A DNA stretch of 64,000 nt from positions 1-64,000 of the forward strand of contig NZ_VRMG01000008.1 of the NCBI RefSeq assembly GCF_008040105.1, written 5' to 3'. This DNA is from Lacisediminihabitans profunda (lineage in GTDB: Bacteria; Actinomycetota; Actinomycetes; Actinomycetales; Microbacteriaceae). Shown here in pieces: positions 36,965 through 45,452 of this stretch. The position numbers and the translations under genes were made by a program. The notes beneath the pieces are model-generated. The model was not told where the DNA came from. It did no database searches and saw only the letters and a list, made by a program, of their open reading frames with translations. The stretch's first letter is position 1. Each line of letters starts with the position of its first letter.

Positions 36965-37360
36965 TCAGGCGGCCGGGGTGTTCTCCCGCGCACGACGACG
37001 CAGCACGATCACGGCGATCCAGCGCCAGCCGAGAAGGAATGCCCCGAGCACGATGGTGGCCACGACGACGAAACTCGTCTGCACGCCCTGACCGCTGAGC
37101 ACCCGCAGGAGCATGCCCACGACCACCGTGGACACCCAGATTCCCACCCCGATCCAGGCGATCGACAGCGGATCACGCCACGCGCGGGTCGCGATCCAGC
37201 CCACCGCGAGGCCAGCCACGAAGGGCCAGAGGGTGTTGAGTGTGCCCAGCAGGTTCTCGTTGTGGCTCGCTCTGCCGATCAGCACGAAGACAGTCACGAG
37301 CACGACGTCGATCGCCCCGAACAGAGTGAGGGACGCCAGGCCGGGTCTCGTGCGGATCAT
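36965..37360 (-). CDS. DUF3054 family membrane protein
   Basis: 131 aa with four hydrophobic helices. The family motif FGAIDVVLVTVFVLIGRASH lies near the start, and WPFVAGLAVGWI and WIGVGIWVSTVVVGMLLR follow. Common in actinobacteria, function unknown. It converges on the phosphoesterase gene with a ten-base gap. Confidence 0.92.
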   Translation of the reverse strand: MIRTRPGLASLTLFGAIDVVLVTVFVLIGRASHNENLLGTLNTLWPFVAGLAVGWIATRAWRDPLSIAWIGVGIWVSTVVVGMLLRVLSGQGVQTSFVVVATIVLGAFLLGWRWIAVIVLRRRARENTPAA

Positions 37361-37457
37361 CTACCAAGCCTATGCCGCGTGCCCACCGTGGAGAACTAGG
37401 GGCCTCAGGAAGGTTCGAGAGGTCGGGCTCGATCAACTCGGCCTGAGAACCACGCGC

Positions 37458-38111
37458 TCAGGAGCGCGCGGCGGCGATCGCCTGCGCGCGGTCCCTCACG
37501 GCGAGCTTGGCGAAGATCGAGTTGATGTGGGTCTTCACGGTGGCGATGCTGACGAAGAGTCGAGCCGCGATCTCCGAGTTGCTGAGTCCCTCGGCGACGA
37601 GGGCCAGCACCTCCGCCTCCCGTCGCGTGAGGGCAGCGAATCGTTCCTGCAGGGCCGCGGGCGACAGGCGACCGGCCTCGCCGCCGGACAGCCCCCCGAT
37701 CACGCGGTCGCCGACCTCGCGCGAGAACGTCGATTGCCCGTGGGCGACGGCCCGGATCGCGGCCGCGAGTTCGGCCCTCCCGACGTCCTTGCTGAGATAG
37801 CCGCGGGCCCCAGCCCGCAGCGCGCCGGCGATGGACTCGTCGTCGGCATAGGTCGTCAGCACGAGTACCGCCGACTCGGGGCGTTGCGCGAGGATGCGCG
37901 CCGTCGCGGTTGTGCCGTCGAGCACGGGCATCCGCAGGTCCATCAGGATCACGTCCGGGGCGAGTTCGGCAGCGAGGCGCACCGCCTGCTCGCCGTCTGC
38001 CGCCTCCCCCGCCACCTCCATGTCCGGCAGCAGGGAGAGAACGGTGACGAGGCCGTCGCGCACGATGGCCTGGTCGTCGACGACGAGCACCCGGATGAGG
38101 TCGGCGCTCAC
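37458..38111 (-). CDS. NarL/FixJ-type response regulator
   Basis: 217 aa. Receiver domain with acidic pocket in VLVVDDQAIVRDG, phospho-acceptor Asp in DVILMDLRMP and Lys in YLSKDVG; then the LuxR-type HTH LTRREAEVLALVAEGLSNSEIAARLFVSIATVKTHINSIFAKL. GTG start at 38111 overlaps the kinase stop (GTGA). It is the output partner of the adjacent kinase; the target genes are not visible, though the operon's first gene may be one. Confidence 0.95.
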   Translation of the reverse strand: MSADLIRVLVVDDQAIVRDGLVTVLSLLPDMEVAGEAADGEQAVRLAAELAPDVILMDLRMPVLDGTTATARILAQRPESAVLVLTTYADDESIAGALRAGARGYLSKDVGRAELAAAIRAVAHGQSTFSREVGDRVIGGLSGGEAGRLSPAALQERFAALTRREAEVLALVAEGLSNSEIAARLFVSIATVKTHINSIFAKLAVRDRAQAIAAARS

Positions 38112-39292
38112 GAGCGGAGCACGAGCGCCCTGACGACGAAGTCGCCGTCGCACTCCCCCGCCGTGACGCTTCCCGACCGCACGGCGTCGAACCGCTCAAT
38201 CATGCCCTCGAGCCCGTGATGGCCGCCGGGCTGCGGATCGGCCGAGCCGCGGTCCACCGGGCGGACCATCGGGTTGGAGACCACGAGGGACACCGAGTCC
38301 GGCGTCCACTCGAGCGTCGCCGCGACGGGTTGACCCGGGGCGTGCTTGCGGGCGTTCGTCAGCGATTCCTGCATGGCCCGCACGAGGGCCTGTGCCTCGT
38401 CGGCGGGCAGCGGCCGTTCGGCGCCGGAGCTGGTGAAGTCGATCCGACCGCCGAGGGCGCGATGCGCCTCGGCGAGGTCGCCGAGGTCACGGACGATGGA
38501 TGCCCCGTCCACTGCTTCGCCCGGCCGATCGTCGCGCAGCGCGTCGACCGCACGGCGCGCCTCTGACAGTCCGCTCGCCGCGAGCGCCCGCGCGTCCCGC
38601 ACGCGGGTGAAGGCCGCTCCGGCCTCCCCGGCCTCGAGCAACGCCTCGACGGCATCCAACTGGATCACGAGACCGCCGAGGCTGTGAGCGAGCACGTCGT
38701 GGATTTCCCTCGCCACTCGCTGACGCTCGGCGAGCGCGGCGCCGTGGGCCTGTTCCTCCTGGATCGCGACGCGCTCCTCGAGGAGGGCACGGGACTGCGC
38801 CTCCGCCGTCCGGAACTGCCGGCGGCTGATCCCCGCGAGTGCAGCCACGAGCACGCCGCCCTCCATGGCGACGAGGCCGAGCAGCGGAATGGGGAACACC
38901 AGCGCAGCGACGGCCAGGCACGCCGCTGCCGTCAGCCCGCCCACGGCACCGTGCCAGATCGGTCGGCGCGGTTCGGCGAACAGTCGGAGCACCGCCACCG
39001 TCGCCGGGACTATTGCGAGGCCGTTGGTGGGCACCGCCGCAATCGACCCACCGACGACCATCGTTCCGAGAAGCACGGAGAGGGGGGCCCGGTACCGGCC
39101 CGGCAGAACGGCAGCGGCGGCCCAGGCGAGCAGCGACGCGGCCGCCGGGACTGCGACCAGGACGGGAACGGAGTGCAGGAAGTCCAGCGCGAGGTAGTAG
39201 GCGACGACGATGACCCCGAGGAGGTTGAGCGAACGGCTCAACCAGGTCGGGGTCGCATCGGCGATGGCGCCTGCCGCCTTCTCGATGGTCAT
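38108..39292 (-). CDS. Sensor histidine kinase (HisKA_3/HATPase_c)
   Basis: 394 aa. Five to six membrane helices (about 18-160) are followed by a coiled linker, the dimerisation box AREIHDVLAHSLGGLVIQLDA with the phospho-acceptor His, the N-box QALVRAMQESLTNARKHA and a glycine box GHHGLEGMIERFDAV. The domain order is that of DesK/LiaS-type kinases. ATG at 39292 directly abuts GGGGAG, a short spacing, so the true start could differ slightly. Co-transcribed with the membrane protein upstream and the regulator downstream. Confidence 0.92.
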   Translation of the reverse strand: MTIEKAAGAIADATPTWLSRSLNLLGVIVVAYYLALDFLHSVPVLVAVPAAASLLAWAAAAVLPGRYRAPLSVLLGTMVVGGSIAAVPTNGLAIVPATVAVLRLFAEPRRPIWHGAVGGLTAAACLAVAALVFPIPLLGLVAMEGGVLVAALAGISRRQFRTAEAQSRALLEERVAIQEEQAHGAALAERQRVAREIHDVLAHSLGGLVIQLDAVEALLEAGEAGAAFTRVRDARALAASGLSEARRAVDALRDDRPGEAVDGASIVRDLGDLAEAHRALGGRIDFTSSGAERPLPADEAQALVRAMQESLTNARKHAPGQPVAATLEWTPDSVSLVVSNPMVRPVDRGSADPQPGGHHGLEGMIERFDAVRSGSVTAGECDGDFVVRALVLRS

Positions 39293-39299
39293 CTCCCCA

Positions 39300-39824
39300 T
39301 CATCGCGCCCCGGCGGGCACGGGTGCCACAGTCGCGAGCCGGGACACCCGCAAACCGATGACCGCGGTGCGAGCGACGCGGTTGGCGGCGACCATGACGA
39401 AGATGACTCCGGTGGACGCTGCGAGGTGGGAGCCGAGGGCGCCGGCCCAGACGTCGATGCCGACCCGCACCCCGATGAAGACGAACCACAGGGCGAGTCC
39501 GACCCATCCCGTGCGGCTCTCGAATCGAGGCGCGTCCGGGGCACCGTCGCCGGACGAGAGCGGACGGATGGTGGCGAGAGCACCCATCGCCGCCCCGACC
39601 CCGAGGGAGACGACCAGTTCGAGAGAGAGAAGCGCGGCGTCTACCGCTGTCACCGACGATGCGCCGTGCGAGCCGGAAAGGGCGAAGAGCCCGATCGCGG
39701 CAAAGACGATCGGCAACCGCCACATCCTCCCGACCAGAATGGGCCGCCAGGTCAGTTGGCGGATGCCGATCCATCCGACCAGAATGAGGATCAGGGCGGC
39801 GTTGGCGAGGGTCTGGAGAGTCAT
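39300..39824 (-). CDS. Integral membrane protein preceding the two-component system
   Basis: 174 aa with about five hydrophobic segments (e.g. LANAALILILVGWIGIRQL, AALLSLELVVSLGVGAAMGALATI, WVGLALWFVFIGVRVGIDVWAGALG). The layout resembles CcdC/DUF1453-like proteins often encoded beside DesK/LiaS-type kinases. It ends seven bases before the kinase start, so it belongs to the same operon and could sense or modulate signal. Start ATG at 39824. Confidence 0.8.
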   Translation of the reverse strand: MTLQTLANAALILILVGWIGIRQLTWRPILVGRMWRLPIVFAAIGLFALSGSHGASSVTAVDAALLSLELVVSLGVGAAMGALATIRPLSSGDGAPDAPRFESRTGWVGLALWFVFIGVRVGIDVWAGALGSHLAASTGVIFVMVAANRVARTAVIGLRVSRLATVAPVPAGAR

Positions 39825-39980
39825 GGGCCTGGATTTCCTTCGGTGAATGTGATGGACACTCCCAGCCTCGCGAACCGTCCAGCCGGAGGACACCGCCCTG
39901 GGGTGGAGAACGGGTGGAGATTTGCCCGCCCGGCCTCCGACACGCCGAACGAGCCCTTCGCCACTGCGTAGTCTTGACCC

Positions 39981-40871
39981 ATGGAATCTGGCAACCGCCT
40001 CGGCGAATACCTGCGCGCGAGGCGTGAAATCCTGACTCCAGAGGATGCCGGACTCCCCCAGACGAATCGTCGCCGGGTGCAGGGCCTGCGGCGCGACGAG
40101 GCCGCCTCTCTCGCCGGCATCAGCACCGAGTACTACCTGCAGCTCGAGCAGGGCGACGACGCGCACCCGTCGGAGCAGGTGCTCCGCGGCCTGGCCAGGG
40201 CGCTCCAACTCGACGAGCACGCCACCGCGCACCTGCACCGCCTCGCCCACCCGGGAAGTGGTCGCCGACGAGCCGCTCCGGAGGGAGAACGCGCGTCGAC
40301 GAGCATGCAGAACCTCATCGCGTCCTGGACGGACCAGGCCGCCTTCGTGCAGGGCCGCCTCATGGACGTGCTCGCCGCCAACCCCCTCGCGATGGCCCTC
40401 TCGCCCATCTACACCCCCGGTGTCAACGGGCTGCGCGCCGCCTTCCTCGATCCGACCATGCGCGAATTCAACCGGGACTGGGACGACATGGTCGCCCGAA
40501 CCGTGGCCGGACTTCGCGCGCTCGTCGGCCCGGACGTCGACGACCCGGACCTCACCCAGCTCGTCGGCGAGCTGTCCGTGCGCAGCGCCGACTTTCGCCG
40601 GCTCTGGGCGAGACAGGACATGCGGCCCAAGGCCAGCGGCGTCACGCTGCTGCAGCATCCGATCGTCGGGCCCCTCGACCTGCAGTACGAGAAGCTCGCG
40701 ATCGCGGGCACGGAGGGGCAGACCCTGGTGATCTTCCACGCCGAGTCCGGGTCGGAATCCGCCGGCGCGCTGCGCCGCCTCGCGGAAACGGTCCCCGCGA
40801 CACCGGCGCAGGAGGACGAGCGCCAGTTGACTCCACCGGTCTCGATCGACTCGAAGCGGCGACAGTTGTGA
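39981..40871 (+). CDS. XRE-family regulator with MmyB-like ligand domain
   Basis: 296 aa. The N-terminal HTH is RRDEAASLAGISTEYYLQLEQG at about 37-58, with the VQGLRRDEAA entry typical of this actinobacterial group. The C-terminal 190 residues match the MmyB-like ligand-binding (PAS-related) region: LMDVLAANPLAMALSP, FLDPTMREFNRDW, HPIVGPLDLQYEKLAI. Such regulators usually control an adjacent oxidoreductase or transporter gene; here it is divergent from the kinase operon, 156 bases away. Fatty-acid-type ligands have been suggested for the family. Confidence 0.92.
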   Translation: MESGNRLGEYLRARREILTPEDAGLPQTNRRRVQGLRRDEAASLAGISTEYYLQLEQGDDAHPSEQVLRGLARALQLDEHATAHLHRLAHPGSGRRRAAPEGERASTSMQNLIASWTDQAAFVQGRLMDVLAANPLAMALSPIYTPGVNGLRAAFLDPTMREFNRDWDDMVARTVAGLRALVGPDVDDPDLTQLVGELSVRSADFRRLWARQDMRPKASGVTLLQHPIVGPLDLQYEKLAIAGTEGQTLVIFHAESGSESAGALRRLAETVPATPAQEDERQLTPPVSIDSKRRQL

Positions 40872-40994
40872 GCCGGGGGCGACCCTGGCGGAGCTCGAAG
40901 GCGCGCGCGGCCTCTCGCTTCTAGGCCCGCACGGACGTGGCGGCGAGTTCCTCGACGAGGCGAGCGCGGGTCGCGTCCGGATGGCTTCGACCGA

Positions 40995-42578
40995 CTATTC
41001 GTCGATCTCGATCTTCCGGCCGATCACGCGAAGCGCAATCTCCTCGGCGTCGATCGCCGCCAACACGGCCCGCACGGCGTTCTCCTGGTAGCGCCCCGCG
41101 GCCCGAGCGGAGAGCACCGCCTGGCGCTCGGCGATGATCATCGACAGCCGGAGCCGGCCGAATGCCGCCGGCGACGACTCGTCACCGACCGGCTTCGGGT
41201 TCTCCAACTCGTCGTCGTAGAGGGCGGCATCCGCCCGCAGCCGCCGAAGTACCGCCTCGCTATCGAAGTCGGAGGCCTCGGCGTCGAGCCAGGAAATGCC
41301 CGCGTCACGGGCCTCGGCCATGAGCATCTGGGCCTCCGTGCGCTCCTGGGCGCTGTTGGGAGGAGGCAGCTTCAGCCGGCGGATGATCCACGGCAGCGCG
41401 AGGCCCTCGAGCAGCGTGCCGACGACAACCGCGAAGGCCAGGAACTGCAGGAAGGGCCGCTGCGGGGTCTCTTCAGGCAGCAGGAACACGGCCGCGAGCG
41501 TGACGACACCGCGGATGCCGGAGAACCCGACGGCGAAGGTGTTCTTCCAGCTCCAACCGCGATCCCGGAACCGCGTCGGCACGAGGGTGAAGCGCAGAGT
41601 CGAGAGCAGCACCCAGACGAACCGGGCGAGCAGGAGGAAGCCGAGCATCGCGAGGCTGATGCCCACCGTCTGCCAGACACCGATGCCGGAACTCGCGGCG
41701 GCGGTCGTGATCGAGTACAGGTTGAGTCCGATGAAGAGGAACACCGAGTTCTCGAGCATGAAGCGGATGGTGCGCCAGTTGAGCGACTCTGCGATGCGCG
41801 CCTCGGCAGATTGCACCACTGGCGCCTTCTGCCCGACGATGAGCCCGGCGGTCACGACGGCGAGAACGCCCGAGCCGTGCAGCAACTGCGCCGGGATGAA
41901 GGCGACGAAGGGGGTGACCAGGGACAGACAGGTGTCGAGCACCGGCGCCTTGAGCTGGCTGCGAATCGCCGAGACCCCGAACCCGACGGCGACGCCGACA
42001 GCGATCCCCACGATCACGGCGAGCGCAAAGTCGCCGGCGACCGCCCACGGGTTGAGCACCCCGACGATGGCGGTGATCGAGGCCGAGAGCGCCACAAGAG
42101 CCGTCGCGTCGTTGAAGAGGCTCTCGCCCTCGATGATCGTCACGAGCCGTCGCGGAAGCCTGAGGCGCCCGGCGATCGCGGTGACGGCCACGGCATCCGT
42201 CGGGGCGACGACGGCGGCGAAGGCGAATCCGGTCGCGAGGGTGATGGCCGGAACGATGAGCCAGGTGAAGAAGCCCACCGTGACGACGGTGAACAGCACG
42301 AGGCCCACCGAGAGGGCGAGGATGCTGTCGCCGCGAGCCCGCACGTCGATGATCGAGGTGCGGATGGCCGCGGCGAACAGGAGCGGCGGCAACAGGCCGT
42401 AGAGCACCAGGTCTGGCTCGAGGTGCACCTGGGGCACCCCCGGCACGAACGAGACGATCGCGCCGACCGCGACGAGGCTGATCGGCGCCGACCAGCCGAC
42501 CTTGCGGGAGAGTCCGGTGACGGTGACGGTCACCAGGACGAAGGAGACGATCCAGATGATGGTGACCACGGAATCCAT
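40995..42578 (-). CDS. Na+/H+ antiporter (CPA1 family)
   Basis: 527 aa with about twelve membrane segments. CPA1 landmarks: APTDAVAVTAIAGRLRLPRRLVTIIEGESLFNDATALVA (the ion-binding Asn-Asp pair) and FSGIRGVVTLAAVFLLP. The last 130 residues are a soluble helical tail with no recognised domain. It would exchange Na+ or K+ for protons in pH and salt homeostasis. The ATG gives a first helix that fits the family. Confidence 0.93.
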   Translation of the reverse strand: MDSVVTIIWIVSFVLVTVTVTGLSRKVGWSAPISLVAVGAIVSFVPGVPQVHLEPDLVLYGLLPPLLFAAAIRTSIIDVRARGDSILALSVGLVLFTVVTVGFFTWLIVPAITLATGFAFAAVVAPTDAVAVTAIAGRLRLPRRLVTIIEGESLFNDATALVALSASITAIVGVLNPWAVAGDFALAVIVGIAVGVAVGFGVSAIRSQLKAPVLDTCLSLVTPFVAFIPAQLLHGSGVLAVVTAGLIVGQKAPVVQSAEARIAESLNWRTIRFMLENSVFLFIGLNLYSITTAAASSGIGVWQTVGISLAMLGFLLLARFVWVLLSTLRFTLVPTRFRDRGWSWKNTFAVGFSGIRGVVTLAAVFLLPEETPQRPFLQFLAFAVVVGTLLEGLALPWIIRRLKLPPPNSAQERTEAQMLMAEARDAGISWLDAEASDFDSEAVLRRLRADAALYDDELENPKPVGDESSPAAFGRLRLSMIIAERQAVLSARAAGRYQENAVRAVLAAIDAEEIALRVIGRKIEIDE

Positions 42579-42688
42579 GAATGCCCTTCAGTCGCAACAG
42601 GTCGAGAGTAGACGACGCCCGGCGGTCGGGGCGAGCCGGCCGGTCCGCGCCCAGCACAATCCCGGCCGGGGCGCATAAGAATGTTCCT

Positions 42689-43192
42689 GTGACGAGAGCA
42701 GCCATCCGAAGAATCGAACCGCAACCCGGCCAGGAATCTGTCTGGGACTACCCGCGCCCGCCTCGGGTGGAACCGACCACCGACCGGGTCGTGATCCGAT
42801 TCGGCGGCGAGACGATCGTGGACACCACCGACGCCGTGCGAGTGCTCGAGACGAGCCATCCGCCGGTGTACTACCTGCCTCGCGCCGCCTTCGCGCCCGG
42901 GACCCTCGTTCCGGCGGCCGGCGCGAGTTTCTGCGAGTTCAAGGGCGCCGCCGGATACCTGACCGTGCGCACCGGCCAGCACGAAGCAGTCGCGGCCGCC
43001 TGGTTCTATCCCCGGCCGAGTCCCGGCTTCGAATCGCTTGCCGATCGGGTGGCGGTCTATCCGTCGGCGATGGAATCCTGCGAGGTGGCGGGCGAGCGGG
43101 TCAGCCCTCAGGCCGGGGACTTCTACGGCGGCTGGATCACCTCCAGGGTCGTCGGGGCGTTCAAGGGGGAACCGGGCACCCTCGGCTGGTGA
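42689..43192 (+). CDS. DUF427 domain protein
   Basis: 167 aa. Family marks: YPRPPRVEPTTDRVVIRFGGETIVDTT, RVLETSHPPVYYLPR and a second half with YYLP-like FYGGWITSRVVGAFKGEPGT at the C-terminus. These are small beta-barrel proteins with no known activity. GTG at 42689 starts it; an open frame upstream is not family-like. Divergent from the antiporter by 110 bases. Confidence 0.9.
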   Translation: MTRAAIRRIEPQPGQESVWDYPRPPRVEPTTDRVVIRFGGETIVDTTDAVRVLETSHPPVYYLPRAAFAPGTLVPAAGASFCEFKGAAGYLTVRTGQHEAVAAAWFYPRPSPGFESLADRVAVYPSAMESCEVAGERVSPQAGDFYGGWITSRVVGAFKGEPGTLGW

Positions 43193-43200
43193 TCCCGCGG

Positions 43201-43326
43201 TCAGCGCCGACGCGCGGGAGACTTGCGACGATTGCGGGTGAGCACGAAGGCGACCGCGCCGGTGGATGCCGCACCGATGGCAAGGGCAAGGCCAAGCCAG
43301 AGCACCAGCGGCAAGAGTTCGTTCAT
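43201..43326 (-). CDS. Single-helix small membrane protein
   Basis: 41 aa: a hydrophobic helix (LLPLVLWLGLALAIGAASTGAVAFVL) followed by a strongly basic tail (TRNRRKSPARRR), giving an N-out/C-in orientation. No family recognised and the ribosome site is weak. Small proteins of this plan are frequent in actinobacteria; conservation would decide whether it is real. Confidence 0.5.
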   Translation of the reverse strand: MNELLPLVLWLGLALAIGAASTGAVAFVLTRNRRKSPARRR

Positions 43327-43538
43327 GGTGTGCCAAGCGGTCGGGCCGAGGTGGCGGCAGGTCGAATGCCGCGCGTGCGAACGGATTGCGACAATCATAG
43401 GGCCAGTAATATTCACCACGCGGTTTTCCACACATTGCGTTGCATAAATCCGATCTCGCCGCCCGCTCGTGCGTCGCGTGCCCGATCACGCGGCAGTCTG
43501 TAGCATCCAGAGGGCAGTCGAACCACGGGGGAAGAAAC

Positions 43539-44486
43539 ATGGCACGCACGGTGGCGGATATCGCCGTTCCCGACCTCACCGGCACCTTCGCCGTGATCAC
43601 GGGCGCCAACAGCGGGCTCGGATTCGGCCTCGCCGGCCGCTTCGCGCTGGCCGGTGCCGAGGTCGTGCTCGCGGTGCGCAACCGTCAGCGGGGAGTCGAC
43701 GCCATCGCCCGCCTGCGCGCCGAGGTGCCCGGGGCGCAGCTCAGCATCCTCGATGTCGACCTCTCCTCGCTCGCGAGTGTCGCGGCGGCTGGCCGGCGGC
43801 TCACCACCTTCGGGCGGCCGATCGACTTCCTGCTCAACAATGCCGGACTCATGATGCCGCCGACCCGCCAGGAGACCGCCGACGGCCTCGAACTGCAGTT
43901 CGAGAGCAATCACCTCGGGCACTTCGCCCTCACGGCTCACCTCCTGCCGCTTCTTCGCGCCGCCCCGGCGCCGCGCGTGCTCAGCCTGAGCAGCATCCTC
44001 GCGCGGTCGGGACGGCTCGACTGGAACGACCTGCAGAGCGAGCGGCGCTACCGCCCCCAGCGGGCGTACGGCCTCTCCAAACTCGCGACGCTCCTGTTCG
44101 CCCGGGAACTCCAGCGCCGAAGCGCCGAAGCCGGCTGGGGCATCCGCAGCACCGCGGCCCACCCCGGCGCCACGATCACCAATCTGCAGGTGACCGGCCC
44201 GACGCTCGGCGGCTCGGGGTCGAGGGCGCTGCAATCCCTCAATCAGGCGAGCCACCGCATCCGCTGGCTCTGGCAGGAGGTTCCCCAGGGCATCCTGCCG
44301 GCGCTCTACGCATCGACGAGCCCCGACGCGGCGGGTGGCGGCTACTACGGTCCGGGCGGCTTCGCCGAGCTCACCGGCGCACCGGCGCCCGCGAGGGTTC
44401 CGCGGCGCGCCCGCAACGCGGCCGATGCCGCACGGCTCTGGAGCGTGTCGGAGGAACTCTCGGGCGTGGCCTACCCCACGGACTGA
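43539..44486 (+). CDS. Short-chain dehydrogenase/reductase (retinol-dehydrogenase-like)
   Basis: 315 aa. NAD(P) motif [16 protein letters not shown] region [12 protein letters not shown], catalytic Ser in LSLSSILA and YGLSK for Tyr/Lys. The Gly-rich ANSGLG and the extended C-terminus ([14 protein letters not shown]) are typical of the WWOX/retinol dehydrogenase-like subgroup. Substrate unknown. The ATG at 43539 is preceded by GGGGGAAG nine bases upstream. Confidence 0.93.
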   Translation: MARTVADIAVPDLTGTFAVITGANSGLGFGLAGRFALAGAEVVLAVRNRQRGVDAIARLRAEVPGAQLSILDVDLSSLASVAAAGRRLTTFGRPIDFLLNNAGLMMPPTRQETADGLELQFESNHLGHFALTAHLLPLLRAAPAPRVLSLSSILARSGRLDWNDLQSERRYRPQRAYGLSKLATLLFARELQRRSAEAGWGIRSTAAHPGATITNLQVTGPTLGGSGSRALQSLNQASHRIRWLWQEVPQGILPALYASTSPDAAGGGYYGPGGFAELTGAPAPARVPRRARNAADAARLWSVSEELSGVAYPTD

Positions 44487-44501
44487 ACCGCGGGCGTCGC
44501 G

Positions 44502-44834
44502 CTACTTCTTGAGAGCCCGGATGATGTGCGAGAGCGCCTTGCCCGCCACGAGGGTGAGGGGGATCGATACCGCCATCAACGCCACGAGGTTGGGCTGAAA
44601 TCTCGGTCCGTTGATGCCACCGGTGTAGACGCCGATCGGTATCGTTGCCCCGCCGCCGCCACCGGCGCCCGCCTCGCGGGACTCGCCCCCTTCGTCGCTG
44701 CCGCCGCCGAACCCGAACCAGACGAGTGCGACCGGCACGACCTCCGCTCCGTCGATCGTCACCTTCTCGCCGTAGCTCGCCGTGATTCCCAGGGAGGTGA
44801 CCAGTTTTCCGATTGTTTCCACCAGATACGCCAT
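44502..44834 (-). CDS. GerW/YtfJ-like protein
   Basis: 110 aa. The GerW pattern is ASYGEKVTIDGAEVVPVALVWFGFGGGSDEGG..., where a conserved beta-strand pair precedes a Gly/Glu-rich loop, then a C-terminal hydrophobic helix (LVALMAVSIPLTLVAGKAL). GerW is a spore-germination protein in Bacillus, but solo relatives occur in non-sporulating actinobacteria and their role is unknown. It converges on the SDR gene; behind its start begins the repeat region. Confidence 0.8.
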   Translation of the reverse strand: MAYLVETIGKLVTSLGITASYGEKVTIDGAEVVPVALVWFGFGGGSDEGGESREAGAGGGGGATIPIGVYTGGINGPRFQPNLVALMAVSIPLTLVAGKALSHIIRALKK

Positions 44835-44863
44835 GCAGCCGACCCTAGTCCGATACCCGCGGC

Positions 44864-44926
44864 GATAGGTGGGCGGGCTTCGATCGCGGTGTGTGGCCTG
44901 TGGTGATTGCATTCGTGGAGCCATGC
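44864..44926 (-). pseudogene. IS481-type transposase remnant (C-terminal fragment)
   Basis: The minus strand reads AWLHECNHHRPHTAIEARPP plus Ile over 21 codons. This matches the C-terminal end of IS481/IS3-type transposases (WLxxYNxxRPHxALGGRPPI) with the RPH and RPP blocks intact. No start, DDE residues or flanking transposase sequence is present on either side, so only a scrap survives. It borders the 14-base repeat array, and may mark the site of an old insertion or deletion. Confidence 0.5.
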
Positions 44927-44946
44927 CGGGAGGGCGTTTAGACGGG

Positions 44947-45056
44947 CCCACCCCACAGACTCCAGTTCTGCAGGACGCGTTCTGCAGGACGGCTCGGGCG
45001 TCCACGGGTGCCCACCCCACAGACTCCAGTTCTGCAGGACGGGTTCTGCAGGACGG
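44947..45056. repeat. 46-base direct repeats carrying 14-base units (left half of array)
   Basis: A 46-base block beginning cccaccccacagactccagt occurs at 44947-44992 and 45011-45056 with one mismatch (44978/45042). Each contains two units of the form TTCTGCAGGACG(N)G. A further degraded unit follows (TTGTGCAGGGCG, 45065-45076). These are the reverse orientation of the units at 45164-45284. Confidence 0.85.
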
Positions 45057-45163
45057 TAGGACTGGTTGTGCAGGGCGGCTCGGGCAGATAGCGAGGACGA
45101 TAGGTGCAGAACGACGGGAGCATCCCGCAGACCGGGACCCTTCGGATCGCCACACCCCTGCCG

Positions 45164-45284
45164 TGTCCTGCACAAGCTGTCCTGCACAAGCTTTCCTGCA
45201 GAAGCTGTCCTGCACAAGCCGTCCTGCAGAACTGGAGTCTGCGGGGTAGGCACCCACACCACCGGGGCCCGTCCTGCAGAACAC
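45164..45284. repeat. Array of five 14-base units in opposite orientation (right half)
   Basis: Consecutive units of consensus TGTCCTGCACAAGC lie at 45164-45177, 45178-45191, 45192-45205, 45206-45219 and 45220-45233, followed by GGAGTCTGCGGGGT (45234-45247), so 45220-45247 is the inverse complement of the first 28 bases of the left repeat block save one or two positions. Another isolated unit sits near 45271-45284. There are no unique spacers, so it is not a CRISPR. The rest of 44835-45452 shows no gene. Confidence 0.85.
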
Positions 45285-45452
45285 GCCCGGCCGACGCGGG
45301 CGGCACAACTAGGCGGCACAACCAGAGGGCCGAGAAGGTCCAGCCTCCGGCGACCGTCGTCGCGGCGACCGGTATGCAGCGGAAGGCGTCCGGGGCGGCC
45401 GCGACGGGGTCGAGGTCCACGACCACGCAGCATCAGCGTGGGACACGAGGAC

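Noticed and set aside
45164-45233. CRISPR-like array
   Set aside because: The 14-base units are contiguous with no spacers, and no cas gene is near.
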